Source: Bacteroidaceae bacterium | Lineage (GTDB): Bacteria > Bacteroidota > Bacteroidia > Bacteroidales > Bacteroidaceae | Assembly: GCA_017619585.1 (NCBI GenBank) | Contig: JAFZSA010000031.1 | Location: 1 to 64,000 of the forward strand | Reading direction: 5' to 3' | Length of the DNA stretch: 64,000 nt | In this document: in pieces, positions 51,856 through 61,672 of the stretch | Numbering within the stretch: position 1 is the stretch's first letter | Layout of the letters: every line of letters begins with the position of its first letter | Notes under the pieces: generated by a model | The model's input: the letters and a program-made list of their open reading frames with translations, nothing else | Databases searched by the model: none | What the model was told of the DNA's origin: nothing | Translations under genes and position numbers: made by a program

Positions 51856-52863
51856 ATGAGCAAACGCCTACAAGACAATCTTACATCACAGTATATTGCT
51901 TTGGCCAACAGGCTGAGGCCTAAGAATGCACGCCAGAGGATTGTAGCTTACGTAGAGAGCTATGACGATGTGTTCTTCTGGCGCTCTGTCTTGCAGGATT
52001 TTGAGACGGACAAGTTCTACTTTGAGGTGATGCTGCCCAGTCGTACTACCCTGGGCAAGGGTAAGAAGACTACCCTGATGAACCAGTTGGGCAAGGGACT
52101 GGGCGAGTATATGATAGCCTGTGTGGATGCCGACTATGACTGGGTGATGCAGGGGTGCACAGAGGTGAGCAAATACATTTGCCAATGTCCGTACGTGCTA
52201 CATACCTATGTCTATGCCATAGAGAACTTCCAATGCTATGCTCCCAGCCTTCATTCTACGTGCGTGATGAGTACACTGAACGACAGACCTCTGGTGGACT
52301 TTGAACAGTTCATGACAGAGTACAGTCTGATTATATGGCCCCTGTTTGTCTGGAACATCTGGGCTTACCGCTACAATCACTACAAGGAGTTCTCTATGAG
52401 CAATTTCTGCGATGTCGTGTCCTTCCATGACATCAATCCGCGTAATGTTGAGCCTACGCTGGAGAAGGTCAGACGCAGGGTGAACAAATGTATGGGGTGG
52501 TTGCAGCATACCTTCCGTGAGGCACACAAGACATACCCTCAACTAAAGGAGGAATTGCAGCAGATGGGCATCAAACCGGAAGAATGCTACTTGTATATGC
52601 ACGGGCATACCCTGTTTGAGAATGTGGTGATGACTCTGCTGACACCTGTCTGCAACATCCTGCGCAGGGAACGTGAAAGGGAGATTAACGAACTGGCCAT
52701 TCACGAGACACAGAAACAGAACGAACTGTCAAGCTACAGGCATAGCCAGATGCCTGTAGATGTAATGTTACGTAAGAGTACGGGCTTTAAGAGCAGTCCT
52801 CAGTATCAGTTGCTGAAGGAGGATATTATGCGGTTGACAGCCGAGGTGGGCTTGGAGAAGTAA
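51856..52863 (+). CDS. DUF4435 (TOPRIM-like) protein, AriB-like candidate
   Basis: 335 aa. The N-terminal part fits the TOPRIM-like arrangement of DUF4435: Glu34 in VAYVESYDDVFFWRSVL and the DxD pair Asp91/Asp93 in ACVDADYDWV, which would bind metal for nucleic-acid cleavage. The rest is mostly helical, including KVRRRVNKCMGWLQHTF. In PARIS, AriB is held by the ATPase and released as a nuclease on phage triggers. This assignment is inference from the pair and motifs. The last 58 bp overlap the 3' end of trkA on the other strand. Confidence 0.72.
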   Translation: MSKRLQDNLTSQYIALANRLRPKNARQRIVAYVESYDDVFFWRSVLQDFETDKFYFEVMLPSRTTLGKGKKTTLMNQLGKGLGEYMIACVDADYDWVMQGCTEVSKYICQCPYVLHTYVYAIENFQCYAPSLHSTCVMSTLNDRPLVDFEQFMTEYSLIIWPLFVWNIWAYRYNHYKEFSMSNFCDVVSFHDINPRNVEPTLEKVRRRVNKCMGWLQHTFREAHKTYPQLKEELQQMGIKPEECYLYMHGHTLFENVVMTLLTPVCNILRREREREINELAIHETQKQNELSSYRHSQMPVDVMLRKSTGFKSSPQYQLLKEDIMRLTAEVGLEK

Positions 52864-54200
52864 CGGTCCATCTTCTTGATAAGACCACTCTTGCAGAATA
52901 TCACAACAGCATCCCCTGGCATAATCCTGGTATTACCGTAAATAGGCTGACCTACGCCGTTGCGTACCAAGCCACCCAAGGTTATTCCTGCAGGAAGACG
53001 CAGGTCCTTAACCTCTGCCTTGGTAATGGGACTTTCCTCGTTGGCAAGGAACTCTGCCACGTCGGCATTGGCAATGGTCAGGCACTTGACGTTGGCAACA
53101 TCAGTCTTCAGCATCATCTGATGAATGTGTCCGGCTGCTATCATCTTCTTGTTGATGATGGTTCCGATATCCAGTTTCTCAGCCATAGAGACATAGTCTG
53201 TATTCTCCACCAATGCAACGGTCTTGCGGACTCCCATACGCTTGGCTGCCAGGCATGCCAGGATGTTGGTCTCCGTCTCGGGCGTCAGGGCGGCAAAGGC
53301 CTGCACGTCTTTCAGTCCCTCGTCCATCAGCAGGGTAGTATCACGTCCGTCGCCCTGTATGATGCGTATGTCGCTGTCATCAAGGATCTCGTTAAGCTGC
53401 ATGCAGCGTTCCTCGTTCTGCTCGATAATCTTCAGTGTATAGAAGTCTGGCATTCCCTCTGCCACATGAACGGTGGTACGTCCGCCTCCCATAATCATAA
53501 CGTCCTTTACGTCGGCATAGTTCTCCTTGCCTACAATCTGACGTATGAACTGGATGTGCTTCTTGGTGGTCATGAAGTAGGCGATATCGCCATCCAGCAG
53601 CATATCGTTACCACCGGGAATGATGGTGTCATCTCCGCGTTTGACGGCTACTACATGGTAGGGGGTGTCCTGATTACAGAGGTCACGGAGCTTGATGTTG
53701 ATGATGTGGGCAGTCTCTCTCAACTTGATGCCCAGCATGACCAAAGCGCCACCCTGAACCTCCCAGTACTGTCTGACCCAGGAGCGTTTGAGACCGTCCA
53801 GAATCTCCTGAGCGGCAAGGGCCTCGGGATAGATGATGGAGTCAATGCCCATCTTGTGGAAAAGGTCCTTGTAGTCGTTGCGTGTATATTCGGCATTGTC
53901 TACACGGGCCACTGTCTTCTTAGCTCCCAAGGCGTGAGCCAGCATGCAACAGGTTATGTTACGTGTCTCCTCGGGGGTTACGGCAATAAAAAGGTCTGCT
54001 TTGGGTACACCGGCTTCCTTGAGTCCGCTGATACAGGTAGGTGCTACGTTCAGCGTCATCAGGTCATACTGTCCGCCTTGGGTAAGACGGGCTGTCTTGT
54101 CAGGATTCTCGTCGATGAGGATGATGTCCTGATTCTCTCTGGAGAGCAACTCCGCCAGATGGGTTCCGACGGCTCCTGCACCACAAATTACAATCTTCAT
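52806..54200 (-). CDS. trkA: Trk system potassium uptake protein TrkA
   Basis: Cytoplasmic, NAD-binding regulator of TrkH-type K+ channels. 464 aa with two RCK repeats: a first Rossmann motif [17 protein letters not shown] plus TrkA-C, and a second starting [16 protein letters not shown]. TrkA-C ends near [21 protein letters not shown]. The last 15 or so residues ([16 protein letters not shown]) are encoded by DNA that also encodes the DUF4435 C-terminus on the plus strand and look non-native. The start overlaps the dxs stop (ATGA). No trkH is in the window. Confidence 0.94.
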   Translation of the reverse strand: MKIVICGAGAVGTHLAELLSRENQDIILIDENPDKTARLTQGGQYDLMTLNVAPTCISGLKEAGVPKADLFIAVTPEETRNITCCMLAHALGAKKTVARVDNAEYTRNDYKDLFHKMGIDSIIYPEALAAQEILDGLKRSWVRQYWEVQGGALVMLGIKLRETAHIINIKLRDLCNQDTPYHVVAVKRGDDTIIPGGNDMLLDGDIAYFMTTKKHIQFIRQIVGKENYADVKDVMIMGGGRTTVHVAEGMPDFYTLKIIEQNEERCMQLNEILDDSDIRIIQGDGRDTTLLMDEGLKDVQAFAALTPETETNILACLAAKRMGVRKTVALVENTDYVSMAEKLDIGTIINKKMIAAGHIHQMMLKTDVANVKCLTIANADVAEFLANEESPITKAEVKDLRLPAGITLGGLVRNGVGQPIYGNTRIMPGDAVVIFCKSGLIKKMDRYFSKPTSAVNRIISSFSN

Positions 54201-56083
54201 AAAATGGCCTTTTTAATGGATTCAACATCAAGTCCTACAATATGATAGAGTTCCTCGGGCGTTCCGTGTTCTACAAAGTCGTCAGGTAGTCCAAGGCGTG
54301 TTATGCTAGGTTGTAGGTTGTGGTCTGCCATATATTCCAGAACGGCAGAGCCCAGTCCTCCCTTCCTGACGCCATCCTCTATGGTGACGATGCGCTGGAA
54401 GTGTGTTCCTACATATGAGAGTATTTCCTCGTCAATAGGTTTCAGGAATCGCATGTCATAATGGGCAATGCTGATGTTCTGCCCCTCCAACTCCTGAATG
54501 GCCTGTGTGACAAGATTGCCAACAGGACCTAAGCTGAGCACGGCAACATCAGTACCCTCCCTAAGACATCTGCCTTTGCCCACGGGAACCTCCTGGAAGG
54601 GACAGTGCCAATCCTCCAAGACACCGCGTCCGCGTGGGTAGCGGATGACAAACGGACCCTTGTCGGGCAACTGGGCTGTGTACATCAGGTGGCGCAGCTC
54701 ATGCTCGTCCATAGGAGAGGAGATGGTGAGGTTGGGGATGGGACGCAAGGCTGCCAGATCAAAGGCTCCGTGATGTGTGGGGCCGTCCTGACCGACCAGT
54801 CCTGCACGGTCGAAACAGAAGACTACGTTCAGGCTGTTCAGGGCTACATCGTGTATGATATTGTCGAATGCCCGCTGCGAGAAACTGGAGTAGATGTTGC
54901 AGAAAGGCAGCAAACCTTCCTTTGCCATTCCGCCTGAGAAGGTTACGGCATGTCCCTCGGCTATTCCAACGTCGAAGGTGCGCTGGGGCATCTCATGCAT
55001 CATGATGGTCATGCTACAGCCTGTGGCCATAGCAGGGGTTACACCCACAATCCTGGAGTTCTCTCTGGCCAGTTCCAAAAGGGTATGACCGAAGACATCC
55101 TGATATTTGGGTGGCAGGTTATGGGTGTCTGATTTTATCTGTTCACCTGTCGCAGGGTCGTACCTTCCAGGGGCATGGAAGACAACGGGGTTCTCTTCGG
55201 CAGCCTGGAAGCCTTTTCCCTTGACAGTATGTATGTGCAGGAGCTTGGGACCCTTCATGTCCTTGATCTGACGCAGGGTAGCCACCAGTTCCACAACATT
55301 GTGTCCGTCGCTGGGACCGAAGTAGCGGATGTTCATGCCGTCGAAGATGTTCTGCTGGTTGGTAAGCAGCATCTTCAGGGAGTTGTTGAAACGGATAATC
55401 TTCTGACGGCGGCTCTCATTGAGAATGCCCCATTTGAACAGGTGCTGAGATGTCCTGAATCGTAGATAGTTGTAGAGCTTGCTGGTATGCAGCTGATGCA
55501 GGTAGTGCTTCATGCCGCCTACGCTGTGGTCGATGCTCATGTTGTTATCATTCAGGATGATGAGCAGATTGTTGTCGGTGCTGGCTACATTGTTAAGACC
55601 CTCGTAAGCCAGACCGCCGCTCATGCTGCCGTCCCCGATTACAGCTACTACCTGTCTGTCTGTTTCGCCTTTCTCCTGTGCAGCCACAGCCATACCCAAG
55701 GCAGCAGAGATGCTGTTGGAGGCATGCCCGCAGGCAAAGGTGTCATACTCGCTCTCCTGAGGAGAGGGGAAGGGACGCAGGCCGTGCAGCTTGCGGTAGG
55801 TGTTGAAACGGTCCTTACGACCGGTGAGAATCTTATGGCCGGCTGCCTGGTGTCCAACGTCCCATACAATACGGTCGTATGGCGTATTGAACACATAGTG
55901 CAGGGCAACGGTAAGTTCTACAACACCCAGGCTGCTGGCGAAATGACCGGGATTGTCAGCCAGCTTTTGTATAATAGTTTGTCGGAGTTCTTCGCAGACT
56001 TCAGGAAGATCTGAAATAGGCAATTGCCTTAAATCAGAAGGGAAATGTATGTTTGCCAGTAGATCTTTGGGCACTTTTTCCAC
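54197..56083 (-). CDS. dxs: 1-deoxy-D-xylulose-5-phosphate synthase
   Basis: Thiamine-diphosphate enzyme joining pyruvate and glyceraldehyde 3-phosphate, the entry step of the non-mevalonate isoprenoid pathway. 628 aa. The N-terminal domain has [16 protein letters not shown] and the TPP motif [16 protein letters not shown]. The transketolase-like domain follows with [17 protein letters not shown] and [18 protein letters not shown], and the C-terminal domain is present. It is coupled to trkA through a 4-base overlap and divergent from the GSCFA gene. Confidence 0.97.
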   Translation of the reverse strand: MEKVPKDLLANIHFPSDLRQLPISDLPEVCEELRQTIIQKLADNPGHFASSLGVVELTVALHYVFNTPYDRIVWDVGHQAAGHKILTGRKDRFNTYRKLHGLRPFPSPQESEYDTFACGHASNSISAALGMAVAAQEKGETDRQVVAVIGDGSMSGGLAYEGLNNVASTDNNLLIILNDNNMSIDHSVGGMKHYLHQLHTSKLYNYLRFRTSQHLFKWGILNESRRQKIIRFNNSLKMLLTNQQNIFDGMNIRYFGPSDGHNVVELVATLRQIKDMKGPKLLHIHTVKGKGFQAAEENPVVFHAPGRYDPATGEQIKSDTHNLPPKYQDVFGHTLLELARENSRIVGVTPAMATGCSMTIMMHEMPQRTFDVGIAEGHAVTFSGGMAKEGLLPFCNIYSSFSQRAFDNIIHDVALNSLNVVFCFDRAGLVGQDGPTHHGAFDLAALRPIPNLTISSPMDEHELRHLMYTAQLPDKGPFVIRYPRGRGVLEDWHCPFQEVPVGKGRCLREGTDVAVLSLGPVGNLVTQAIQELEGQNISIAHYDMRFLKPIDEEILSYVGTHFQRIVTIEDGVRKGGLGSAVLEYMADHNLQPSITRLGLPDDFVEHGTPEELYHIVGLDVESIKKAIL

Positions 56084-56105
56084 AATTATTCATTTTTTGA
56101 TATTG

Positions 56106-56142
56106 CAAAATTACATATTTTCGATGAAGTTCCGTAATTTTG
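56106..56142. promoter_or_regulatory. Divergent -7 elements for dxs and the GSCFA gene
   Basis: TAATTTTG occurs on the minus strand (56106-56113, 23 bp before dxs) and on the plus strand (56135-56142, 28 bp before the GSCFA ATG). No -33 TTTG at the usual spacing. Confidence 0.45.
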
Positions 56143-56169
56143 TACAAGAAAAATTGTCATCTTTGATTA

Positions 56170-57126
56170 ATGATTTGTCAAGAGCATCTTTTCAGGACGA
56201 AGGTTGAGGTGCCGAAATGGGACAATCCTATGTCGGTTTCGGACCATGTGGTGTTCCTGGGTTCTTGTTTTGCCCAGTATATGGGCGAACGTTTCCAGAG
56301 CTTTGGCCTGTATTCCCTCTGTAATCCCTTAGGCGTGCTTTACAACCCCGAGAGTATCCGTTTGCAGGTGCATGCTGCCTTGCATATGGAGCAGGTGGAC
56401 ATTCCCATCTTCAAGGCAGGGGAGGAATGGCGTTCGTGGTGGGCAGGAACCCTTATCTCGGGCAAGAGCGAGCAGGAATGCCGGACGGTGGTGGAAGGTG
56501 CTTTGCAGATGCTGAAGCTGTCTCTGCTCTCTGCTGACTATCTGTTCCTGACCCTTGGCACAAGTGTCTGCTACAGACTGCAGACCAATGGGGCTGTGGT
56601 AGCCAACTGCCACAAAGAGCCTCATAGCCGCTTCCGTGAGGACTGGCTGTCGCTGCCTGACTGCATAGAGGCGCTGTCTGCCACGATAGAGGAACTGCTC
56701 CTGGAGAACCCGAATCTGAAGATTATCTTTACTATAAGCCCCTTCAGATACGCCAAATACGGGTTCCATGGCAATCAGGTGGCTAAGTCCACCCTGATAC
56801 TGGCAGTGGAGGAGGTGCAGAAGCGGTATCCCAAGCAGGTCTCTTACTTCCCTGCCTATGAGATAGTGCTGGATGAGTTGCGCGACTACCGTTTCTATGC
56901 AGATGATATGCTGCACCCGTCGGGAGTTGCCGTTGACTATATCTGGCAGCGCCTGACGCAGAGCGTTATGAACCATGCCATGCAGGAGTATCTGCAGGAG
57001 TATGCTCCCATACGCAGCGGGTTGTTCCATAAACCCAGTAACCCTGAATCTGAAGCCTATAAGAAGTTCCTGACAACCCTTAAAGAAAAAGCTAAGATAC
57101 TGAGAGAAAAATACAATATAGAATAA
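56170..57126 (+). CDS. GSCFA-domain protein
   Basis: 318 aa with the naming motif FLGSCFAQYMGERF (Gly31-Ala35) and the later LTLGTSVCYR and TISPFRYAKYGFHGNQVAKSTL. GSCFA proteins resemble SGNH/GDSL-type hydrolases: the Ser of GSCFA and the Asp/His of YADDMLHPSG would be the active residues. The substrate is unknown; O-acetyl groups on wall or surface glycans are a guess from the fold and the neighbour murF-alr. The stop codon overlaps the next ATG (TAATG), so the two are co-translated. Confidence 0.88.
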   Translation: MICQEHLFRTKVEVPKWDNPMSVSDHVVFLGSCFAQYMGERFQSFGLYSLCNPLGVLYNPESIRLQVHAALHMEQVDIPIFKAGEEWRSWWAGTLISGKSEQECRTVVEGALQMLKLSLLSADYLFLTLGTSVCYRLQTNGAVVANCHKEPHSRFREDWLSLPDCIEALSATIEELLLENPNLKIIFTISPFRYAKYGFHGNQVAKSTLILAVEEVQKRYPKQVSYFPAYEIVLDELRDYRFYADDMLHPSGVAVDYIWQRLTQSVMNHAMQEYLQEYAPIRSGLFHKPSNPESEAYKKFLTTLKEKAKILREKYNIE

Positions 57127-59486
57127 TGTATACGATATCAGAAATCTCTATACTGATAGGTGCACACAGAATAGGCACCTATGACCAGCAAATTACATGG
57201 CTGCTGACGGACAGCCGCAGCCTTAGTTTCCCCGAGAGTTCCCTGTTCTTTGCCATACGTACCGGAAAGGGCGACGGACATGCCTATATCAAGGATCTGT
57301 ACGACCGTGGTGTGCGTGCCTTTGTGGTGGAGAATGTTCCGGAGGGTGATTATGCAAATGCCAACTTCCTGCTGGTGCCCAATACCTTGCAGGCTTTGCA
57401 GCGCTTGGCAGAAAGACACCGTGACTCCTTTAGCATTCCTATCCTGGGTATTACCGGCAGTAACGGTAAGACCATAGTGAAGGAGTGGTTGTACCAGATG
57501 CTATCGCCCGACTATACCGTCACCCGTAGTCCGCGTAGCTACAACTCACAGATTGGTGTGCCCCTTTCTGTATGGGGCTTGTGGGAGAAGAGTCAGGTGG
57601 GTATCTTTGAGGCTGCAATCTCACAGCCTGGTGAGATGGAGGCTCTGCAACGCATCATACAGCCTACGTTGGGAATCTTCACGTGTCTGGGTTCTGCCCA
57701 TCAGGAGAACTTTGAGTCGATGGAGCAGAAATGCTTGGAGAAACTCCGTCTCTTCAAGGATGTAGAAGCCTTGATTTACCCAGCCGACAACCAGTTGGTA
57801 GAGAGTTGTGTTCAGGAGATGAATTTCAAGGCCAAGCTGATTCCCTGGCATAGCACGGGTAATGCCATTGATGACAATAAGGCGGTCTGCAAGGTGGTGT
57901 GCCAATATATGGGTATGAGCGATGAGGTGATAGAGGAACGACTGCAGAAGCTGGAGCCTGTAGCTATGCGACTGGAAGTGAAAGCCGGTGTACGCGGATG
58001 TACCCTGATAAATGATTCCTACAACAGCGACCTGAACAGCCTGGATATAGCCTTGCACTTCATGAACCGACGTCCGGAACGTGAGGGCAAGTCAAAGACC
58101 CTGATATTGAGCGATATCCAGCAGACAGGTGTTCCGCCAATGATGTTCTATACCCATCTGTCACAGATGTTACAGCAGCAGGGTGTGGAGCAGCTGGTAG
58201 CTATAGGTCCCGTTATATCAGAACACAGTTATTGCTTCGAGAACCTGCAGGCAAAGTGCTACTTCTTCCCCGATACGCAGTCGTTCCTGCAGAGCAACCT
58301 GCTGGGTACGCTGCGCGACCAGCTGATACTCATCAAGGGTGCCCGCTCTTTCTGCTTTGAACAGATAACGGATATGCTGGAGCAGAAGGTGCACGAGACC
58401 ATCCTGGAGGTTAATCTGAGTGCCATTGCCCAGAATCTGGACTATTACCGTTCCTTCCTGAAGCCAGAAACCAAGATGGTCTGTATGGTAAAGGCAGACG
58501 CTTATGGTGCAGGGGCTGTTGAGGTGGCAAAGATTCTGCAAGACCATAGGGTGGATTATCTGGCTGTTGCCGTAGCTGATGAGGGTGTAGCACTCCGCAA
58601 TGCGGGTATTACCTCCAACATCATGATTATGAACCCCGAGATGAGTACCTTCAGGACGCTCTTCCAATACAACCTGGAGCCCGAGGTTTATAGCTTCCGA
58701 CTGCTGGATGCCCTTATACATGCTGCCAAGAAGGAGTGTATAACCAACTTTCCCATACATATCAAATTGGATACAGGTATGCACCGTATGGGCTTTGACC
58801 CCATCAAGGATATGCCTGAACTGATAGATCGCCTGAAGCAGCAGAATGCTGTTATCCCCAGGTCTGTCTTCTCGCATTTCGTGGGAAGCGACAGCGATGA
58901 TTTTGATGCCTTCTCTGCTCAGCAGTACGACCTGTTCCTGAAGGGCAGCGACCAGTTATGCAAAGCTTTCCCGCATGGCATCCTGCGCCATATGTGCAAC
59001 AGTGCAGGCATTGAGCACTTCCCTGAGAGACAGATGGAGATGGTGCGCCTTGGACTGGGTCTTTACGGCATCAACAGTCGCAACAACAAACTTATAAATA
59101 ATGTATGTACCTTGCGTACTACTATCCTGCAGATACATGATGTGCCAGCGGGAGACAGTGTAGGCTATAGCCGCCGTACATTTGTGGAGCGTGACAGCAG
59201 AATAGCCAGCATTCCTATAGGTTATGCCGACGGGTTGGACCGACTCTTGGGCAGAGGTAACGGATATTGTCTGGTGAACGGCAAGAAAGCCCGCTATGTG
59301 GGTAATATCTGTATGGATGTCTGTATGATTGATGTCACGGATATCCCTTGTCAGGAGGGTGACTCGGTGCTTATCTTCGGCGAAGAGCTCTCACCGTCTG
59401 TCCTGGCGGATATCATAGATACTATCCCCTATGAGATTCTGACGGGTATAAGTCCCAGAGTTAAGCGAGTTTATTATCAGGAATAA
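57126..59486 (+). CDS. murF-alr: Fused MurF ligase and alanine racemase
   Basis: Bifunctional cytoplasmic enzyme for peptidoglycan synthesis, 786 aa, a known fusion in Bacteroidota. MurF part (about 1-415): ATP motif GITGSNGKT (108-116), EAAISQPGEM and NDSYNSDLNSL; it adds D-Ala-D-Ala to the UDP-MurNAc-tripeptide. Alanine racemase part (about 420-786): PLP lysine Lys456 in VKADAYGAG, the second catalytic base Tyr681 in SVGYSRR and IGYADGLDR; it supplies D-alanine. The conventional MurF Walker signature is well kept, so both activities are likely. A terminator follows. Confidence 0.94.
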   Translation: MYTISEISILIGAHRIGTYDQQITWLLTDSRSLSFPESSLFFAIRTGKGDGHAYIKDLYDRGVRAFVVENVPEGDYANANFLLVPNTLQALQRLAERHRDSFSIPILGITGSNGKTIVKEWLYQMLSPDYTVTRSPRSYNSQIGVPLSVWGLWEKSQVGIFEAAISQPGEMEALQRIIQPTLGIFTCLGSAHQENFESMEQKCLEKLRLFKDVEALIYPADNQLVESCVQEMNFKAKLIPWHSTGNAIDDNKAVCKVVCQYMGMSDEVIEERLQKLEPVAMRLEVKAGVRGCTLINDSYNSDLNSLDIALHFMNRRPEREGKSKTLILSDIQQTGVPPMMFYTHLSQMLQQQGVEQLVAIGPVISEHSYCFENLQAKCYFFPDTQSFLQSNLLGTLRDQLILIKGARSFCFEQITDMLEQKVHETILEVNLSAIAQNLDYYRSFLKPETKMVCMVKADAYGAGAVEVAKILQDHRVDYLAVAVADEGVALRNAGITSNIMIMNPEMSTFRTLFQYNLEPEVYSFRLLDALIHAAKKECITNFPIHIKLDTGMHRMGFDPIKDMPELIDRLKQQNAVIPRSVFSHFVGSDSDDFDAFSAQQYDLFLKGSDQLCKAFPHGILRHMCNSAGIEHFPERQMEMVRLGLGLYGINSRNNKLINNVCTLRTTILQIHDVPAGDSVGYSRRTFVERDSRIASIPIGYADGLDRLLGRGNGYCLVNGKKARYVGNICMDVCMIDVTDIPCQEGDSVLIFGEELSPSVLADIIDTIPYEILTGISPRVKRVYYQE

Positions 59487-59489
59487 AAA

Positions 59490-59526
59490 AGAGGGAAGGA
59501 TACTGAAAATGTCCTTCCCTCTCTTT
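59490..59526. terminator. Bidirectional terminator between murF-alr and the FAS1 gene
   Basis: AGAGGGAAGGA (59490-59500) pairs with TCCTTCCCTCT (59512-59522), with A-rich DNA on the left and T-rich on the right; it serves both convergent genes. Confidence 0.85.
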
Positions 59527-59529
59527 ATC

Positions 59530-61620
59530 TTACCATATATCCTCTGGTGTCTCCGGATTGTCGTAGATTTCCTTGGGGCACCATTCAATATAGTCAAGGA
59601 ACAATTGCTTGTCTTTCTTGTCCTGTACACTCTTGAAGCGCAGGTAGTAAACCTTGTCGGCATCCATGTTGCCACGGAGCAGGATACGGCGGGTAGTCTT
59701 GGCCAAATCACGTCCCGTCTGAGTTGTACCGGGAACTTCATTAAAGTATTCCGGTCCCTTCATGAAGCCGTTGTTACGCATTTGCTTGTCTATTTCGGCA
59801 TTGTAATCATCATCTTCGGTATCCTGTTCCCATCTAAGCAATGGGTCTGTACCTCCCAATGCCATGTTGACGGGAATACCTGCTGGGTAAAGGGCATCCT
59901 TGTTCTCTCCGAAGTACACCTGACAGATACCTCGCCAGGGACTCTCTGTAGATACGCCCATTCTTATCTCGTAGGTTCCGGACATGGGAACGGGAGGCAG
60001 ACGCAAGGTGATGTCATAGTATCCCTCGCACAGCATCTCGTCAGCCTGATAGTTGGGCCAATCTTGATTGATACCGTTCAGCAGATAGAAGATCATATCC
60101 TTGGTATTGACATTGATGTCGTTGAAGTACTGGTAAACCTCGTCTGGCGGGAAGGAGTAGCGCGCAAAGTAACTCATTACACGCATATCATTGGACATCA
60201 TCTCAGGGGCGAAGTCCCATACATCATAACGAAGACGTGTGCGCATCAATTCCTTACGGACGTGGCTGTCATAGACAAGAACCTTGTCAATAGGATAGAT
60301 GACGGAGTTCTGCAGTTTGACAAGTTTGGAATCCACGTCTGTTCTGATGTAAAGACCTTCATTCTCTTCGGTACATGAAATTTCGTGATAGTTGCCACGT
60401 CTTCCATTGTCCAATACAGGGAAGCGGTTCAGATAGACACCGTTGCTTTCTGCACTTTCCCACAGACGAAGCAGACGTCTCTTTCCCATGGTTACATAGT
60501 GTGACCATACAGGGACTGTCGGGGTTTTGGTTCTTCCCTTGGGATTATAACCTTTCTCGTTGTAATGCAGTACCAGTTTGTCAACAGGCAAGCGGCAGGG
60601 TAGCAGATGGTAGGTTACAAACTGGTTAAGCAGGTTGCTCTCGTCTTTGTAATTATCGTCATTAACTGCATCGGGGTAGAAGCCTTGTTCTGCCACCCAC
60701 TGACGGACATCATTGATGGTGATGTCCTTGATGTCTTTCTTCAAAGTCTTGGCCCAGAAGTCATCTGTCTCAGCAAAAAGGGTAAAGCCGTATTTGCGGC
60801 GTGGCTGTGGCTGGACGTAGGTTCCGATGTTGTTCCACCAACTCTCGGTAATGGTTCCTATCTTAACCAGTCTTTCGTACTCGTAGTCCTTAACGGCAGA
60901 AAGGGTGTCTGTAAGTCCGCAGGCCTCTATCAGTTTGGCCATCACAAAATATCCGCAATCCGGTTTTGTTGCATAAAGGTGCATGGTGCTACCCAGTGTC
61001 TCGTTGGTTGGGTTGATGGCATAAGCCAACTCGTGGACATATCCGTTCAGACATTCTATATCTCTGTTGGTAAGGGATACCGGGCAGATTCCGTCTATCC
61101 GACAAATGTCTGGGTCTTTAGGGTCATAGGTAACGCTGATTTTACAGTCAGCCATGGTGTTGAGGGAGAATTCCTCGTTGTTGTCAGGGAACTCACTTAC
61201 GGTGAATGTCTTCCTCTCGGCATCTTTTCCGTCCAAAAGGCTGTTCATAACAATGACATAGCGGATGGAGTCAACAAGATGCTCGGAGGGGAATGCATCC
61301 CAGCTGGGCTCGGGGATGATGCCTTTGATGCATAAACTATCCAGATACAACTGGATGGCATCATTGGTGGGCGCGAAGCATGTGTAGGCTCCGTAAGCCG
61401 TCATCAATTGATAAACTGAAGTTTCTGAGATGTCGCTGACTTTCTGCTCCTTCAGCAAACGGACGTATTCGCTGAACTGCTGGTGTTCAGAAAGGTAGCT
61501 GCCAATGGTGCGTTCCTTGAATACATAGCGAGCAGAAGTATCGATGGTCTCGGTACAACTGGTAGCAAGGAACAAGCCCATTAGAAGAATGGAAATCAGG
61601 TTAAATGCTTTAAATTTCAT
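59530..61620 (-). CDS. Lipoprotein with fasciclin (FAS1)-like domains
   Basis: 696 aa from the ATG at 61620, which gives a proper lipoprotein signal (LISILLMGLFLATSC, modified Cys22); an in-frame earlier start is less likely. A FAS1-like domain (about 35-190) contains TIGSYLSEHQQFSEYVRLLKEQ and the typical YTCFAPTNDAI, and a second FAS1-like region (about 225-370) follows. The C-terminal part is beta-rich with a galactose-binding-like look (GTYEIRMGVS...). Such proteins accompany surface glycan-binding or adhesion systems in this phylum. It lies downstream of the CotH gene on the same strand and is probably exported to the surface. Confidence 0.78.
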   Translation of the reverse strand: MKFKAFNLISILLMGLFLATSCTETIDTSARYVFKERTIGSYLSEHQQFSEYVRLLKEQKVSDISETSVYQLMTAYGAYTCFAPTNDAIQLYLDSLCIKGIIPEPSWDAFPSEHLVDSIRYVIVMNSLLDGKDAERKTFTVSEFPDNNEEFSLNTMADCKISVTYDPKDPDICRIDGICPVSLTNRDIECLNGYVHELAYAINPTNETLGSTMHLYATKPDCGYFVMAKLIEACGLTDTLSAVKDYEYERLVKIGTITESWWNNIGTYVQPQPRRKYGFTLFAETDDFWAKTLKKDIKDITINDVRQWVAEQGFYPDAVNDDNYKDESNLLNQFVTYHLLPCRLPVDKLVLHYNEKGYNPKGRTKTPTVPVWSHYVTMGKRRLLRLWESAESNGVYLNRFPVLDNGRRGNYHEISCTEENEGLYIRTDVDSKLVKLQNSVIYPIDKVLVYDSHVRKELMRTRLRYDVWDFAPEMMSNDMRVMSYFARYSFPPDEVYQYFNDINVNTKDMIFYLLNGINQDWPNYQADEMLCEGYYDITLRLPPVPMSGTYEIRMGVSTESPWRGICQVYFGENKDALYPAGIPVNMALGGTDPLLRWEQDTEDDDYNAEIDKQMRNNGFMKGPEYFNEVPGTTQTGRDLAKTTRRILLRGNMDADKVYYLRFKSVQDKKDKQLFLDYIEWCPKEIYDNPETPEDIW

Positions 61621-61642
61621 TATTTTGTTGTTAATTTGATTG

Positions 61643-61650
61643 CAAAAGTA
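61643..61650 (-). promoter_or_regulatory. -7 element before the FAS1 lipoprotein gene
   Basis: TACTTTTG on the minus strand, 22 bp before the ATG; no clear -33. The gene may have its own promoter besides read-through from the CotH gene. Confidence 0.4.
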
Positions 61651-61672
61651 CAAATAATTCTATAATAATATA

